64,000 bases of DNA from assembly GCF_018035235.1 (NCBI RefSeq), contig NZ_WPCV01000002.1:806001-870000 (forward strand). Reading direction: 5' to 3'. The notes under the pieces are model-generated. The model was not told the DNA's origin. It made no database searches and saw only the letters and a program-made list of their open reading frames with translations. This DNA is from Citrobacter sp. On2M (lineage in GTDB: Bacteria; Pseudomonadota; Gammaproteobacteria; Enterobacterales; Enterobacteriaceae). Shown piece after piece: positions 20,316-34,505 of the stretch. A program made the position numbers and the translations under genes. Within the stretch, counting starts at the first letter, position 1. Every line of letters starts with the position of its first letter.

Positions 20316-21731
20316 ATGAAAATCAAAACTCGCTTCGCGCCAAGCCCGACAGGCTACCTGCACGTCGGCGGTGCGCGTACTGCTCTTTATTCCTGGCTTT
20401 TTGCACGCAACCATGGCGGTGAGTTTGTGCTGCGTATTGAAGACACCGATCTCGAACGCTCCACTCCGGAAGCTATTGAAGCCATTATGGATGGCATGAA
20501 CTGGCTGAATCTGGAATGGGATGAAGGCCCATACTTCCAGACCAAACGTTTTGATCGTTACAACGCGGTTATTGATGAGATGCTGGAAGCGGGTACCGCG
20601 TATAAATGCTACTGCTCCAAAGAACGCCTGGACGCGCTGCGTGAAGAGCAGATGGCGAATGGCGAGAAACCGCGTTACGACGGCCGCTGCCGTCATGGGC
20701 ATGAACATCACGACGCGGATGAGCCTTGCGTGGTGCGTTTTGCCAACCCGCAGGATGGTTCCGTTATTTTTGACGACCAGATCCGTGGGCCGATCGAATT
20801 CAGCAACCAGGAGCTGGACGATCTGATCATCCGCCGTACCGACGGTTCCCCGACCTACAACTTCTGCGTGGTGGTTGACGACTGGGATATGGAAATCACC
20901 CACGTTATTCGTGGTGAAGACCATATCAACAACACCCCGCGTCAGATTAACATCCTGAAAGCGCTGAACGCACCGGTGCCGGTTTACGCACACGTGTCGA
21001 TGATTAACGGCGACGACGGTAAAAAACTATCCAAACGTCACGGTGCAGTCAGCGTCATGCAGTATCGCGACGACGGTTATCTGCCGGAAGCGCTGCTGAA
21101 CTATCTGGTGCGTCTGGGCTGGTCCAGCGGCGATCAGGAAATCTTCACCCGTGAAGAGATGATCAAACTGTTCTCCCTGGGGGCGGTGAGCAAATCTGCG
21201 AGCGCGTTCAATACCGAAAAACTGCAGTGGTTGAACCATCACTATATTAATGCGCTGGCGCCAGAATATGTGGCGACACATCTACAATGGCACATTGAGC
21301 AGGAAAATATTGATACTCGCGTGGGGCCGCAGCTGTCAGAGCTGGTTAAACTGCTCGGTGAGCGCTGCAAAACGCTGAAAGAGATGGCACAGAGTTGCCG
21401 CTATTTCTACGAAGACTTTGCTGAGTTTGATGCTGATGCTGCGAAGAAGCACCTGCGTCCGGTAGCGCGTCAGCCGCTGGAAGTGGTTCGCGACAAGCTG
21501 GCTGCGATTAGCGAGTGGACGGCAGAAAACGTGCACCACGCGATTCAGGCAACCGCTGATGAGCTGGAAGTGGGGATGGGTAAAGTCGGGATGCCGCTGC
21601 GCGTAGCCGTTACCGGTGCGGGTCAGTCCCCGGCGTTAGACGTCACGGTGCATGCGATTGGTAAATCCCGCAGTATTGAGCGCATTAATAAAGCGCTGGC
21701 GTTTATTGCTGAGCGTGAAAGCCAGCAGTAA
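20316..21731 (+). CDS. gltX: Glutamyl-tRNA synthetase
   Basis: A class I aminoacyl-tRNA synthetase charging tRNA-Glu. It has 471 residues. The HIGH-type motif is in [16 protein letters not shown] near residue 9, and the KMSKS-type motif is [10 protein letters not shown] near residue 237. A zinc-like Cys cluster (CYCSKE ... CRHGHEHH) lies near residues 98–127. It is divergent from the valU tRNA operon, a conserved arrangement. Confidence 0.98.
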   Translation: MKIKTRFAPSPTGYLHVGGARTALYSWLFARNHGGEFVLRIEDTDLERSTPEAIEAIMDGMNWLNLEWDEGPYFQTKRFDRYNAVIDEMLEAGTAYKCYCSKERLDALREEQMANGEKPRYDGRCRHGHEHHDADEPCVVRFANPQDGSVIFDDQIRGPIEFSNQELDDLIIRRTDGSPTYNFCVVVDDWDMEITHVIRGEDHINNTPRQINILKALNAPVPVYAHVSMINGDDGKKLSKRHGAVSVMQYRDDGYLPEALLNYLVRLGWSSGDQEIFTREEMIKLFSLGAVSKSASAFNTEKLQWLNHHYINALAPEYVATHLQWHIEQENIDTRVGPQLSELVKLLGERCKTLKEMAQSCRYFYEDFAEFDADAAKKHLRPVARQPLEVVRDKLAAISEWTAENVHHAIQATADELEVGMGKVGMPLRVAVTGAGQSPALDVTVHAIGKSRSIERINKALAFIAERESQQ

Positions 21732-21754
21732 GACCGACTGAACGATGAAACACA

Positions 21755-21784
21755 ACGGCAGGAGCGCATCCTGCCGTTTTTTTT
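21755..21784 (+). terminator. gltX terminator
   Basis: ACGGCAGGA-GCGCA-TCCTGCCGT hairpin followed by eight T residues, 23 bases after the gltX stop. Confidence 0.9.
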
Positions 21785-21789
21785 GCCTG

Positions 21790-22182
21790 TTATTCAGACT
21801 CATCAATCCCTAATCGGGCAAGAAAATTGCGAATACCTTCACGTGAGATAAACTGCCATAACTTTTCTTGTTCCGTTGGCGACATGTTGTCCAGTGCGCT
21901 GATTATCTGCCGACAGGCGTGACTACGCATAACGTGAGTGTATTCTGCCAGCGGTTCTTCAGCCTGATAAACGTCAGGTACTTTGCGAAAAGCCGGAATA
22001 TTGAGAAGAAACGTGCGGACGTTGGAGTCGATATGAATCAGTCTTGCACGACCACCTTTAACGCCGGGAAACTTTTCGGTGGTCCAGTTTTGTTCTCTGA
22101 TCCAGCGATTGACGGTTTGTTTGGCAACCCCGAGACATTCAGCCAGTTCTTCGGTCGTCATTTTGCTGCGTAAATTTTTCAT
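21790..22182 (-). CDS. yfeD: Putative DNA-binding regulator YfeD
   Basis: A 130-residue YfeC-like regulator. The N-terminal helix-turn-helix (TTEELAECLGVAKQTVNRWIREQNW) precedes FPGVKGGRARLIHI and a helical C-terminus (LSREGIRxFLARLGID-type). It starts one base after yfeC and is clearly a paralogue of it, so the pair arose by tandem duplication. From memory, E. coli yfeC/yfeD have the same position. The target is unknown. Confidence 0.9.
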   Translation of the reverse strand: MKNLRSKMTTEELAECLGVAKQTVNRWIREQNWTTEKFPGVKGGRARLIHIDSNVRTFLLNIPAFRKVPDVYQAEEPLAEYTHVMRSHACRQIISALDNMSPTEQEKLWQFISREGIRNFLARLGIDESE

Positions 22183-22183
22183 A

Positions 22184-22546
22184 TTATTTGTTTTCGCGGA
22201 TCCCTAAGCGTTGTAGTAAACCCGTAATGCCTTCACGCAGGATCAGTGACGTAAACATTTTCTGTTCTGACGGCGTCATTTCTTTGGCGAGCCTAATCAG
22301 TAGCGCCTCAATAGAGGTATCACCGGATAACGATAAATTGTCTGATAAGCCTTCGGCTGAACGCTCAGCGCTGCGAATGTATTCGCGAACTTGTTCGGTG
22401 ACGTGAACCAGTCGGGCTTTACCGCCCTGAACGCCAGGTTTAGGTGATGTAGCCCAGCCTTCCTTGCGCACCCATTTATTGATGGTTTGTCGGCTGTATC
22501 CGGTCAGATTAGCTAGCTCTTCTGGCGTCATCCGTTCCTTGAACAT
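22184..22546 (-). CDS. yfeC: Putative DNA-binding regulator YfeC
   Basis: A 120-residue protein with an N-terminal HTH (TPEELANLTGYSRQTINKWVRKEGW), a GVQGGKARLVHV linker and a C-terminal helical part ending LLQRLGIRENK. It shares the architecture of yfeD, with which it is nearly fused. Function beyond DNA binding is unknown. Confidence 0.9.
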   Translation of the reverse strand: MFKERMTPEELANLTGYSRQTINKWVRKEGWATSPKPGVQGGKARLVHVTEQVREYIRSAERSAEGLSDNLSLSGDTSIEALLIRLAKEMTPSEQKMFTSLILREGITGLLQRLGIRENK

Positions 22547-22706
22547 AACGATTCCCTGAATAGTCGTGGGGTTAATTAGTGGCTCATTTTATAGCACCAT
22601 TTTAGTAGAAACCGTGACGCGTTTAACTACTGAATGCGAGTTGTTACGCAATGTTCTTCATTTGACTGCTTTTTCAGCGATTGAATTCTATGAGTTAATT
22701 TTGCCG

Positions 22707-22735
22707 TTGACACACGCGAAGGGAATTCATATGAT
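22707..22735 (+). promoter_or_regulatory. Sigma-70 promoter of the alanine tRNA pair
   Basis: Consensus TTGACA, a 17-base spacer and TATGAT. GCCGCCC follows as a GC-rich discriminator, typical of stringently controlled stable RNA. It ends 32 bases before the first tRNA. Confidence 0.8.
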
Positions 22736-22767
22736 GCCGCCCGTCAACTCGACAAGCTTTACGTAAT

Positions 22768-22843
<76 letters not shown>

Positions 22844-22885
22844 AATTTTATCCCAATAAATTTGGCATATACGTAAAAGCATCGT

Positions 22886-22961
<76 letters not shown>

Positions 22962-22970
22962 AAATTTAAA

Positions 22971-22997
22971 CCCTCGCTGAAAAGCGGGGGTTTTTTG
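22971..22997 (+). terminator. Terminator of the alanine tRNA operon
   Basis: CCCTCGC/GCGGGGG stem with a TGAAAA-type loop and a T6 tail, 9 bases after the second tRNA. Confidence 0.85.
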
Positions 22998-23053
22998 TTT
23001 CTGTATCCTGTCGGTTTTTACCTGGTATCTCCGGTTTGCTGAATAGCAGGCAT

Positions 23054-23079
23054 AAAAAAGCCGAGGAAATTCCCCGGCC
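23054..23079 (-). terminator. nupC terminator
   Basis: On the minus strand, GCCGGGG-AATTT-CCTCGGC with one mismatch, then a T6 run. It lies about 25 bases past the nupC stop. Confidence 0.7.
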
Positions 23080-23104
23080 TTATCACTACGACGTTGTCTT
23101 ACGC

Positions 23105-24307
23105 TTACAGCACCAGTGCTGCGATAGATGCAGACAGTACGCTCACCAGCGTAGAACCGTATACCAGCTTCAGACCAAAGCGGGAAACCACGTTACCTTG
23201 CTCTTCGTTCAGACCTTTAATCGCACCGGCGATAATACCGATAGAAGAGAAGTTAGCGAAGGAAACCAGGAACACAGAGATGATGCCTTCAGCGCGTGGA
23301 GAGAGCGTAGCGGCGATTTTCTGCAGATCCATCATTGCAACGAATTCGTTAGAAACCAGTTTTGTCGCCATGATACTACCTACCTGCAGCGCTTCGCTGG
23401 ACGGCACACCCATTACCCATGCAACCGGATAGAAGATGTAACCCAGGATGCCCTGGAAGGATATGCTGTAGCCAAACCAGCCGGTTACGGTGGCAAACAG
23501 GGCATTCAGGGCAGCGATCAGCGCGATGAAACCAATCAGCATCGCCGCAACGATAATTGCCACTTTGAAACCCGCCAGAATGTATTCACCCAGCATTTCG
23601 AAGAAGCTCTGACCTTCGTGCAGGTTAGACATCTGGATGTTTTCTTCGCTGGCATCAACACGGTAAGGGTTGATCAGCGACAACACGATAAAGGTGCTGA
23701 ACATGTTCAGTACCAGCGCCGCAACAACGTACTTCGGCTCCAGCATGGTCATGTACGCGCCGACGATAGACATGGAAACGGTAGACATCGCCGTTGCAGC
23801 CATGGTGTACATACGGTTGCGAGACATTTTGCCGAGAATATCTTTATAGGCGATAAAGTTCTCAGACTGACCCAGGATCAGAGAGCTGACGGCGTTGAAG
23901 GATTCCAGCTTGCCCATACCGTTCACTTTGGAAAGCAGGTAACCAATTGCGCGGATGATAACCGGCAGCACACGGATATGCTGAAGGATACCGATCAGGG
24001 CGGAGATAAAGACGATAGGGCACAGTACTTTCAGGAAGAAGAATGCCAGGCCTTGATCATTCATGCTACCGAAGACGAAGTTCGTCCCCTCGTTGGCAAA
24101 ACCGAGCAGTTTTTCGAACATTTCGGAGAAGCCTTTTACGAAGCCCAGGCCGACGTTGGAGTTCAGGAAGAACCACGCCAGTAACACTTCAATAACAAGC
24201 AGTTGAATAACATAACGAATGCGAATCTTTTTACGGTCACTGCTTACCAGCAGCGCAAGGATCGCAACAACGGCCAATGCCAATACAAAATGAAGGACGC
24301 GGTCCAT
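23105..24307 (-). CDS. nupC: Nucleoside permease NupC
   Basis: A 400-residue concentrative nucleoside:H+ symporter of the CNT family. Multiple membrane helices are present, with the signature [14 protein letters not shown] and the C-terminal [19 protein letters not shown]. It imports pyrimidine nucleosides and adenosine across the inner membrane. It is divergent from mntH. A CRP-like site lies upstream, in line with the CRP/CytR control known in E. coli. Confidence 0.97.
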   Translation of the reverse strand: MDRVLHFVLALAVVAILALLVSSDRKKIRIRYVIQLLVIEVLLAWFFLNSNVGLGFVKGFSEMFEKLLGFANEGTNFVFGSMNDQGLAFFFLKVLCPIVFISALIGILQHIRVLPVIIRAIGYLLSKVNGMGKLESFNAVSSLILGQSENFIAYKDILGKMSRNRMYTMAATAMSTVSMSIVGAYMTMLEPKYVVAALVLNMFSTFIVLSLINPYRVDASEENIQMSNLHEGQSFFEMLGEYILAGFKVAIIVAAMLIGFIALIAALNALFATVTGWFGYSISFQGILGYIFYPVAWVMGVPSSEALQVGSIMATKLVSNEFVAMMDLQKIAATLSPRAEGIISVFLVSFANFSSIGIIAGAIKGLNEEQGNVVSRFGLKLVYGSTLVSVLSASIAALVL

Positions 24308-24402
24308 ATTTGCTCCAAATATGAGGCAGGTTTAGTTTTCGTGCACATTCTATGTAACAACCATAAAGAAAACGAGATCAAACACACACTATAGTAAGGA
24401 CC

Positions 24403-24418
24403 TGTGACGAGATTCAAA
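24403..24418 (-). promoter_or_regulatory. CRP-like site in the nupC–mntH divergent region
   Basis: TGTGA-CGAGAT-TCAAA matches the CRP consensus well. It lies about 100 bases upstream of the nupC start, and nupC is a CRP target in E. coli. Apart from the Fur and MntR sites, the remaining 24308–24651 stretch shows no gene. Confidence 0.5.
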
Positions 24419-24498
24419 ATTAGTGATCGGTGATACACTTCCGTTATGCTTGGTATCTAAGTGAAAAGTTATGTCATTGTGCTAATCTATAACAATAA

Positions 24499-25890
<1,392 letters not shown>

Positions 25891-25892
25891 AA

Positions 25893-25918
25893 ACAAAAGG
25901 GCCTGCAGGCCCTTTTGT
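25893..25918. terminator. Bidirectional terminator between mntH and ypeC
   Basis: ACAAAAGGGCC-TGCA-GGCCCTTTTGT perfect palindrome giving A-rich and T-rich flanks on both strands. It lies between the two convergent genes. Confidence 0.85.
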
Positions 25919-25922
25919 TACA

Positions 25923-26249
25923 TTAATGTCGGTGCCCGTGACCGCGTCCACGCCCACGATGGTCATCGCGATCGTTCCAGCCTTCACGATAGCCGCGCTC
26001 ATAAGCTTTGCGTTTATCCCAACCGCGATGATAGCCATTGTCATGACGCCACCAGCGATTTTTGCGCCACTCATAGTTATGGTGCCAGTAATCCCGGTCG
26101 CGCCAGCGTCCGCCATCCCAGTAGTTACCATAATTATCGCGATCGCCAATTTGTAATTTGATCGATGGCAGCAGGGTGATTTCGCCAGCGTTCGCGGCCA
26201 GCGGTGTAAAAGCCAATAAGACTGCCGCCAGAATCAGTGACCTGAACAT
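25923..26249 (-). CDS. ypeC: DUF2502 periplasmic protein YpeC
   Basis: A 108-residue secreted protein. A signal peptide ([21 protein letters not shown]) is followed by a short conserved segment [16 protein letters not shown] and an unusual Trp/Arg/His/Asp-rich tail ending GRGHGHRH. The composition suggests metal or polyanion binding, but this is only a guess. Length and layout match E. coli YpeC. Confidence 0.9.
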   Translation of the reverse strand: MFRSLILAAVLLAFTPLAANAGEITLLPSIKLQIGDRDNYGNYWDGGRWRDRDYWHHNYEWRKNRWWRHDNGYHRGWDKRKAYERGYREGWNDRDDHRGRGRGHGHRH

Positions 26250-26386
26250 GTTTTCTCTCCTTCACGATCGAGCCGTAGCCGGCCTGTTAATACAATATTA
26301 CGGGGCAGTAAAGCCCCGTTTCATCGGCTTAACTCCTAAATCGTAAGTGAGAGCACTTTTTGTTAATAAATGTGTCTTTATTTCAA

Positions 26387-27376
26387 TCAACTCAGGATGG
26401 CATCAATCTCCGTGCACTCTTCGGGCGTAAAGTGACGATTGGCCAGCATACCGACAGCATCTTCAATTTGCGCCGGTTTACTGGCACCAATCAGCACAGA
26501 TGTGACGTTGTCATCCCGTAGCACCCACGCGAGCGCCATCTGAGACAGCTTTTGTCCGCGTCGCTCTGCAATCACATTCAGCGCCCGCACCTTCTCCAGT
26601 TTCTCTGGCGTAATCTGATCCGGGTTCAGGAAACGACTGCCGCTTGCCGCACGAGAATCAGCAGGAATACCGTTCAGGTAGCGGTCGGTTAACTGCCCGC
26701 CTGCCAGCGGTGAAAAGGCGATACTGCCGACGCCTTTTTCCTGCAACAACGACAGCAGGCCATCTTCGACCCAACGTTCAAACATGGAGTATTTGGGCTG
26801 ATGGATAAGACATGGCGTACCTAAATCGTCGAGTATTTCAATCGCCTGCCTGGCAAGGTCTGCCGGGTAATTAGACAACCCGACGTACAACGCTTTACCC
26901 TGACGAACGATATGATCCAGCGCACGCATGGTTTCCCGGAGCGGCGTTTCAGGGGCGGGGCGATGGTGGTAAAAGATATCGACATATTCCAGTCCCAGTC
27001 GCTTCAGGCTTTGGTCGAGGCTGGCTATCAGGTATTTGCGTGAACCCCAGTCCCCGTAAGGCCCTTCCCACATGGTGTAGCCCGCTTTGGTGGAGATGAT
27101 TAGCTCATCTCGCCATGGTAAAAAATCTTCCTGCAGGATGCGGCCAAAATTTCGTTCCGCTGAACCCGGCGGCGGACCATAGTTATTTGCCAGATCAAAA
27201 TGGCTGATCCCAAGGTCGAATGCGCGCTGTAACAACGCCCGGCTATTCTCGACCTGCGTGGTATCACCAAAATTGTGCCACAAACCCAGCGAGACAATCG
27301 GCAGTTTAAGGCCGCTGTGCCCGCAACGGCGGTACTCCATTGTCTGGTAACGATTTTCATCAGCCTGATAAGCCAT
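26387..27376 (-). CDS. Aldo/keto reductase, YghZ (glyceraldehyde-3-phosphate reductase)-like
   Basis: A 329-residue NADPH-dependent aldo-keto reductase of the YghZ/potassium-channel beta-subunit branch. The catalytic tetrad is visible: Asp and Tyr in FDLANNYGPPPGSAERNFG, Lys in IISTKAGYTMW, His in DIFYHHRPAPETPL. The C-terminal SVLIGASKPAQIEDAV binds the cofactor phosphate. The ATG at 27376 has AGGAGG five bases upstream and was preferred over the frame start at 27409. It is divergent from ipdC; Salmonella has the same pair as I recall. The natural substrate is unknown. Confidence 0.88.
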   Translation of the reverse strand: MAYQADENRYQTMEYRRCGHSGLKLPIVSLGLWHNFGDTTQVENSRALLQRAFDLGISHFDLANNYGPPPGSAERNFGRILQEDFLPWRDELIISTKAGYTMWEGPYGDWGSRKYLIASLDQSLKRLGLEYVDIFYHHRPAPETPLRETMRALDHIVRQGKALYVGLSNYPADLARQAIEILDDLGTPCLIHQPKYSMFERWVEDGLLSLLQEKGVGSIAFSPLAGGQLTDRYLNGIPADSRAASGSRFLNPDQITPEKLEKVRALNVIAERRGQKLSQMALAWVLRDDNVTSVLIGASKPAQIEDAVGMLANRHFTPEECTEIDAILS

Positions 27377-27395
27377 GTAGCCTCCTGTCGGATAA

Positions 27396-29210
<1,815 letters not shown>

Positions 29211-30446
29211 CTATTGATCAGGACGGCTGGCTATCATCATCGGCTTGCCCGCCAGCAGCAGCCAGGCGGGCAGCATGACAATGCACAGCAGCGGTAGCAG
29301 GGTCGTGTCTGGCACGACCACTGCTGCCATAAACAGGCTGAGCCAGGCGTCACGGGTGACGACCAGCACGAGCCCGAGAATCGCGCAGGAAACCGTGATA
29401 GCCGCCGGTACCGCTTCAACGTGGGCGTGCAGCATCAGCCCCAGCGCGACGCCAACGAACACTGCCGGGAAAATTCGCCCGCCGCGAAAACCACTCGCTG
29501 CAGCCACCACCAACGCCGCCAGCTTAATGATGGCGAGCATGAAATAATCCGATGTGCCCAGCGTCTGACTAAACGCCATTTGCTGCATTTCATCCAGCCC
29601 CTTAAATAAGGTAAGCGGCCCACCGATAACGCCCAAAATACCGAGGATAAAGCCGCCAACCCCAAGGATCAGCACCGGGTGCTTTAATCGATGCATTACA
29701 TGATGCAAACGCGGCAGACACCAGACGGCTACCATTCCGGCAGCAATAGCGATGGCGGCCACGACCGCACCGCTGAGAATGTCGATCAAGTGCATCTGCG
29801 TGTAGTGCGCGATGGGCAGTGAAAAATGAGGGTGAAAAAACAGGCTGGTGGTCAGCGAGCCCGCCGCCGCGGCCATTAACGGCGCAAACAGGCGATCCCA
29901 CAAGGGAACATCGTTCGAGCTATTCAGCGTTTGTGAAAACACCAGCGCGGCGGCCACGGGGGTGCCAAATAGCGCCCCGATGGTGCCGGCAGAGGCGAGA
30001 ATGGTCCAGTCCAGTTTCGCAATGCGGGGAAACATGCGGCTGCCGAGCGCCACTGCCAGTGCGATATTCACCGTCATGATGGGGTGTTCCGGTCCCAGAC
30101 TGACGCCACCCGCGAGGCCAAGGATGAGCGCGGCCAGCAGACCCGGTATTGCTGACGTTGGGACCGGCATACCAATTAATGATTCACAAGCCGGATCCGG
30201 ACCTGCATGGCCGTGGCTGTAGCGGATGACAACGCCAACCATCAATCCGATCAGCGTGAGCATTCCGATAATCCACAGCGGAGAGTCATGGGCGATTCCG
30301 ATTCCAGCGGGCAAACGCTCCCATAAAAAAAGCTGTAAAACAGAAGCCACTTTCATCACAACGATCAACACCAGACTGGACGCTATGCCAATGATGAGCG
30401 CCGGAGTTGATAGTAACAGCATCGTTCTGGCTCGCGGATGGAGCAT
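29211..30446 (-). CDS. yfeO: CLC-family ion channel/transporter YfeO
   Basis: A 411-residue CLC superfamily membrane protein. The selectivity-filter motifs are recognisable: GVSLGPEHP (GxxxGPE-like) and [13 protein letters not shown] (GxFxP-like, with Arg-Ile). About ten or more hydrophobic segments are present. It probably exchanges chloride or another anion, but the ion has not been defined for YfeO. It converges on ipdC with no gap between stops and is divergent from glk. Confidence 0.9.
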   Translation of the reverse strand: MLHPRARTMLLLSTPALIIGIASSLVLIVVMKVASVLQLFLWERLPAGIGIAHDSPLWIIGMLTLIGLMVGVVIRYSHGHAGPDPACESLIGMPVPTSAIPGLLAALILGLAGGVSLGPEHPIMTVNIALAVALGSRMFPRIAKLDWTILASAGTIGALFGTPVAAALVFSQTLNSSNDVPLWDRLFAPLMAAAAGSLTTSLFFHPHFSLPIAHYTQMHLIDILSGAVVAAIAIAAGMVAVWCLPRLHHVMHRLKHPVLILGVGGFILGILGVIGGPLTLFKGLDEMQQMAFSQTLGTSDYFMLAIIKLAALVVAAASGFRGGRIFPAVFVGVALGLMLHAHVEAVPAAITVSCAILGLVLVVTRDAWLSLFMAAVVVPDTTLLPLLCIVMLPAWLLLAGKPMMIASRPDQ

Positions 30447-30650
30447 TTTCTATTCCTTAAAACAGAGTCATAGACATAGTTTGCACAGCCAGCCTGACGG
30501 CATCGCTGCAAATGGTGCTGAAACGATAAAGTAATTGTGTGATCTGGATCGATTTTCCACGGGCATCAGCTTTTAGACCGTTGTTGTTATGCCCCCATGA
30601 ATTTACAGTGTGGCAAAGATTTATTTTGACTTTAGCGGAGCAGTAGAAGA

Positions 30651-31616
30651 ATGACAAAATATGCTTTAGTAGGTGACGTTGGTGGCACCAACGCGCGTCT
30701 TGCTCTGTGCGATATTGCCAGCGGCGAGATTTCGCAGGCAAAAACCTATTCCGGGCTGGATTACCCAAGCCTTGAGGCCGTGGTGCGCGTGTACCTGGAT
30801 GAGCATAGCGTCAGCGTTGAAGATGGCTGCATTGCTATTGCCTGTCCGATCACCGGCGACTGGGTGGCAATGACCAATCATACCTGGGCATTCTCTATTG
30901 CTGAGATGAAAAAAAATCTGGGCTTCAGCCATCTGGAAATTATCAATGATTTCACCGCTGTATCGATGGCGATTCCGATGCTGAAAAAAGAGCATTTGAT
31001 CCAATTTGGCGGCGCGGAACCTGTCGAAGGTAAACCGATTGCGGTCTATGGTGCCGGAACCGGACTCGGCGTGGCGCATCTGGTGCACGTGGATAAACGT
31101 TGGGTGAGCCTGCCCGGCGAAGGCGGTCATGTAGATTTTGCGCCTAACAGCGAAGAAGAAGGGATTATCCTTGAAGTTCTGCGCGCCGAAATTGGTCATG
31201 TTTCCGCGGAACGCGTGTTGTCCGGACCGGGTTTGGTGAATCTGTATCGCGCTATCGTTAAGTCTGACGGGCGGCTGCCGGAAAATCTGCAGCCGAAGGA
31301 TATCACTGAACGTGCGCTGGCTGACTCCTGTATCGACTGTCGTCGGGCGCTGTCACTGTTTTGCGTCATCATGGGGCGTTTTGGCGGCGATTTGGCGTTA
31401 ACGCTGGGGACATTTGGCGGCGTATACATCGCTGGCGGTATCGTCCCGCGCTTCCTCGACTTCTTTAAGGCTTCAGGCTTCCGCGGTGGTTTTGAAGATA
31501 AAGGCCGTTTTAAAGCCTACGTCCAGGACATCCCAGTATATCTGATTGTGCATGATAACCCGGGCCTGCTGGGTTCCGGCGCACATCTGCGCCAGGCACT
31601 GGGACATATTTTATAA
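30651..31616 (+). CDS. glk: Glucokinase
   Basis: Phosphorylates free cytoplasmic glucose with ATP. It has 321 residues, the E. coli length. The ATP phosphate-1 motif [14 protein letters not shown] is at the N-terminus and the catalytic Asp is in [21 protein letters not shown] and [10 protein letters not shown] are the adenosine/glucose motifs. It is monocistronic and followed by a terminator. Confidence 0.98.
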   Translation: MTKYALVGDVGGTNARLALCDIASGEISQAKTYSGLDYPSLEAVVRVYLDEHSVSVEDGCIAIACPITGDWVAMTNHTWAFSIAEMKKNLGFSHLEIINDFTAVSMAIPMLKKEHLIQFGGAEPVEGKPIAVYGAGTGLGVAHLVHVDKRWVSLPGEGGHVDFAPNSEEEGIILEVLRAEIGHVSAERVLSGPGLVNLYRAIVKSDGRLPENLQPKDITERALADSCIDCRRALSLFCVIMGRFGGDLALTLGTFGGVYIAGGIVPRFLDFFKASGFRGGFEDKGRFKAYVQDIPVYLIVHDNPGLLGSGAHLRQALGHIL

Positions 31617-31638
31617 TTGCTTCGCAAAAAACCTGCAA

Positions 31639-31666
31639 AGCCGCGTTATTTACGCGGCTTTTTTAT
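31639..31666 (+). terminator. glk terminator
   Basis: AGCCGCGT-TATTT-ACGCGGCT hairpin followed by a T run, 22 bases after the glk stop. Confidence 0.85.
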
Positions 31667-31807
31667 GCCTGCCGCCCGCCTTTCCGACCTTCGTCACACT
31701 TCCTGATTGCGGGATTATTTGTCCAGTAAAAGCATTATTTCTCTGGTAACGATCGTTCCTTTTCCCGGACCATAATTTCACTCGTTAACTATTACGAGGA
31801 AATGAAT

Positions 31808-32134
31808 ATGAGCAAAAAATTGATTGCTGTTTGTGCATGCCCGATGGGGCTGGCCCATACCTTTATGGCGGCTCAGGCGCTGGAAGAAGCGGCGGTTGAA
31901 GCGGGTTATGAAGTAAAAATTGAAACCCAGGGCGCGGATGGAATTCAAAACCGTTTGACGGCGCAGGATATCGCAGAGGCGACGTTAATCATTCACTCCG
32001 TCGCCGTCACCCCTGAAGACAACGAGCGTTTTGAGTCGCGTGACGTCTATGAAATTACGTTACAGGACGCGATAAAAAATGCAGCCGGCATCATTAAAGA
32101 GATCGAAGAGATGGTTGCCGCTGAACAACAATAA
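31808..32134 (+). CDS. fryB: Fructose-like PTS EIIB component FryB
   Basis: A 108-residue EIIB domain of the fructose family. The phosphorylated Cys is in AVCACPMGLAHTFMAAQALEE near residue 11. Two in-frame ATGs lie six bases apart; the second (31808) has the better spacing from GAGGAA and gives MSKKLIAV as in E. coli. It is the first gene of fryB-fryC-ypdF-ypdE-fryA, all rightward with short gaps. Confidence 0.93.
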   Translation: MSKKLIAVCACPMGLAHTFMAAQALEEAAVEAGYEVKIETQGADGIQNRLTAQDIAEATLIIHSVAVTPEDNERFESRDVYEITLQDAIKNAAGIIKEIEEMVAAEQQ

Positions 32135-32154
32135 TTATCGACAGGGAATCACGT

Positions 32155-33402
32155 ATGGCCATTAAAAAACGCAGTGCAACCGTTGTGCCTGGCGCATCTG
32201 GTGCCGCAGCGGCAATAAAAAATCCACCGGCCTCCCGCAATAGCTTCTGGGGCGAACTTCCGCAACATGTGATGTCGGGTATTTCACGCATGGTGCCGAC
32301 GTTAATTATGGGCGGGGTCATTCTCGCCTTCTCACAGCTGATCGCCTATAGCTGGCTCGATATACCTGCTGACACTGGCATCATGGATGCGTTGAACAGC
32401 GGAAAATTCACCGGTTTCAATCTCGCATTACTGAAATTTGCCTGGCTGTCGCAATCTTTTGGCGGCGTGCTGTTTGGCTTTGCTATCCCAATGTTTGCCG
32501 CGTTCGTCGCCAACTCAATCGGTGGCAAGCTGGCATTTCCCGCGGGGTTCATCGGTGGTCTGATGTCCACCCAGCCCACGCAAGTACTGAATTTTGACCC
32601 AGCGACGCTGCAATGGGCAACCAGTGCTCCTGTTCCGTCAACTTTTATTGGCGCGCTGATTATCTCGATTGTTGCCGGGTATCTGGTGAAGTGGATGAAC
32701 CAAAAAATCCAGTTGCCTGATTTCCTGCTGGCGTTCAAAACCACCTTTTTACTGCCCATTCTTTCCGCCATTTTCGTCATGCTGGCGATGTATTACGTGA
32801 TAACGCCGTTTGGCGGCTGGATCAACGGCGGAATTCGTACTCTGCTGACGGCGGCCGGAGAGAGAGGCACGCTGATGTATGCAATGGGGATTTCCGCAGC
32901 AACGGCGATTGACCTCGGCGGTCCTATCAATAAGGCTGCAGGATTCGTCGCTTTTAGCTTTACCACCGATCACGTTCTGCCGGTAACCGCGCGTTCTATT
33001 GCGATTGTGATCCCTCCAATTGGTCTCGGGCTGGCCACGCTTATTGACCGTCGCTTAACCGGTAAACGTTTGTTCAGCGCACAGCTCTACCCGCAGGGAA
33101 AAACGGCGATGTTCCTCGCGTTTATGGGTATCAGCGAAGGGGCGATCCCGTTTGCGTTGGAAAGCCCCATCACGGCAATTCCTTCCTATATGGTGGGTGC
33201 TATTGTCGGATCGACGACAGCCGTCTGGCTGGGGGCGGTGCAGTGGTTCCCGGAATCGGCTATCTGGGCATGGCCGCTGGTGACTAACCTCGGCGTCTAT
33301 ATGGCGGGGATCCTGTTAGGCGCGGTGATTACGGCATTGATGGTGGTGTTCCTGCGTAACATGATGTATCGCAAAGGCAAATTGCTGATTGAAAGCCTCT
33401 GA
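32155..33402 (+). CDS. fryC: Fructose-like PTS EIIC permease FryC
   Basis: A 415-residue membrane permease of the fructose EIIC type with about nine hydrophobic segments. Conserved [29 protein letters not shown] and the sugar-site loop [14 protein letters not shown] are present. Together with FryB and FryA it forms a complete PTS. The imported sugar is unknown. Confidence 0.94.
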   Translation: MAIKKRSATVVPGASGAAAAIKNPPASRNSFWGELPQHVMSGISRMVPTLIMGGVILAFSQLIAYSWLDIPADTGIMDALNSGKFTGFNLALLKFAWLSQSFGGVLFGFAIPMFAAFVANSIGGKLAFPAGFIGGLMSTQPTQVLNFDPATLQWATSAPVPSTFIGALIISIVAGYLVKWMNQKIQLPDFLLAFKTTFLLPILSAIFVMLAMYYVITPFGGWINGGIRTLLTAAGERGTLMYAMGISAATAIDLGGPINKAAGFVAFSFTTDHVLPVTARSIAIVIPPIGLGLATLIDRRLTGKRLFSAQLYPQGKTAMFLAFMGISEGAIPFALESPITAIPSYMVGAIVGSTTAVWLGAVQWFPESAIWAWPLVTNLGVYMAGILLGAVITALMVVFLRNMMYRKGKLLIESL

Positions 33403-33419
33403 TTAAAAGGATTGTGACC

Positions 33420-34505
33420 ATGAGCTTACTTGCCTCACTGCGTGACTGGCTAACGGCGCAACATCTCGACGCGATGCTGCTGTCCTCTCGGCAGAATAAA
33501 CAGCCGCATATAGGGATCTCCAGCAGTTCTGGGTTTGTGTTTATCAGCCATAAAAGCGCGCATATTCTGGTCGATGCCCGTTACTACACTGATGTCGCTA
33601 CGCGTACTCAGGGCTATCAGATCCATCTACTCGATGGAACGCACACGCTGTATTCGCGGGTGAATCACATCATTGCGGACGAAAAGCTGCAGACGGTGGG
33701 GTTCGAAGGTGAGCAGGTAAGCTGGGAAACGGCGAGCGCGTGGTCGGGTAAACTGCACGCCCGACTGGTGAGCGCCGTACCGGATGTGCTTCGGCAGATA
33801 AAAACGGCGCAGGAGATAGCCAGCATTCGCGAGGCCTGCCGAATTGCAGATCTTAGCGTTGAACATATTCGCCGCTTTATTCAACCCGGTCTCAGCGAAC
33901 GTGAAATCGCCGCTGAACTGGAGTGGTATATGCGTACGCTCGGCGCAGATAAAGCCTCTTTTGACACCATTGTTGCCAGCGGCTGGCGCGGCGCACTGCC
34001 GCACGGTAAAGCCAGTGATAAGCGTGTCGAGGCAGGTGAGTTCATCACGCTGGATTTTGGTGCGCAGTGTCAGGGCTATTGTTCGGATATGACGCGAACC
34101 TTTCGCATCCCAGATGCCAGCCAGCCAGCGGAAGAGAGTCCTTTGTTTTCCGTCTATCAGATTGTACTGGCGGCGCATCGTGCGGCGGTGGCGGCAATTC
34201 GACCGGGTCGGCGCTGTCATGAAGTGGACGAAGCTGCCCGTCAGGTGATTGCTCAGGCAGGCTACGGCGATAATTTCGGCCACAATACCGGACACGCTAT
34301 CGGCATTGAGGTGCATGAAAACCCGCGCTTTTCTCCCTCTGACATGACCCCTCTGGCGGCTGGCATGCTGCTCACAGTTGAACCGGGTATTTATCTGCCG
34401 GGGCAGGGAGGTGTGCGTATTGAGGATGTCGTGCTGGTGACGCCAGACGGCGGTGAGGCGCTCTACACCATGGCGAAAACATTGTTACACACGGGAGAGG
34501 CGTAA
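33420..34505 (+). CDS. ypdF: Aminopeptidase YpdF (M24B, X-Pro type)
   Basis: A 361-residue pita-bread metallopeptidase related to Xaa-Pro aminopeptidase and methionine aminopeptidase. The five metal ligands can be placed: Asp in [19 protein letters not shown] (two), His in [14 protein letters not shown], Glu in [11 protein letters not shown] and Glu in [10 protein letters not shown]. The ATG at 33420, eight bases after AAAAGGA, was preferred to an upstream GTG. It overlaps ypdE by TAATG. Cytoplasmic; cleaves N-terminal residues from short peptides. Confidence 0.94.
   Translation: MSLLASLRDWLTAQHLDAMLLSSRQNKQPHIGISSSSGFVFISHKSAHILVDARYYTDVATRTQGYQIHLLDGTHTLYSRVNHIIADEKLQTVGFEGEQVSWETASAWSGKLHARLVSAVPDVLRQIKTAQEIASIREACRIADLSVEHIRRFIQPGLSEREIAAELEWYMRTLGADKASFDTIVASGWRGALPHGKASDKRVEAGEFITLDFGAQCQGYCSDMTRTFRIPDASQPAEESPLFSVYQIVLAAHRAAVAAIRPGRRCHEVDEAARQVIAQAGYGDNFGHNTGHAIGIEVHENPRFSPSDMTPLAAGMLLTVEPGIYLPGQGGVRIEDVVLVTPDGGEALYTMAKTLLHTGEA

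Noticed and set aside
22566-22766. 66-codon frame before the alanine tRNAs
   Set aside because: It runs across a near-consensus tRNA promoter and has no ribosome site.
23036-24184. 382-codon plus-strand open frame over nupC
   Set aside because: Its product is improbably rich in His, Arg and Gln, as expected from the antisense of hydrophobic codons; nupC is the real gene.
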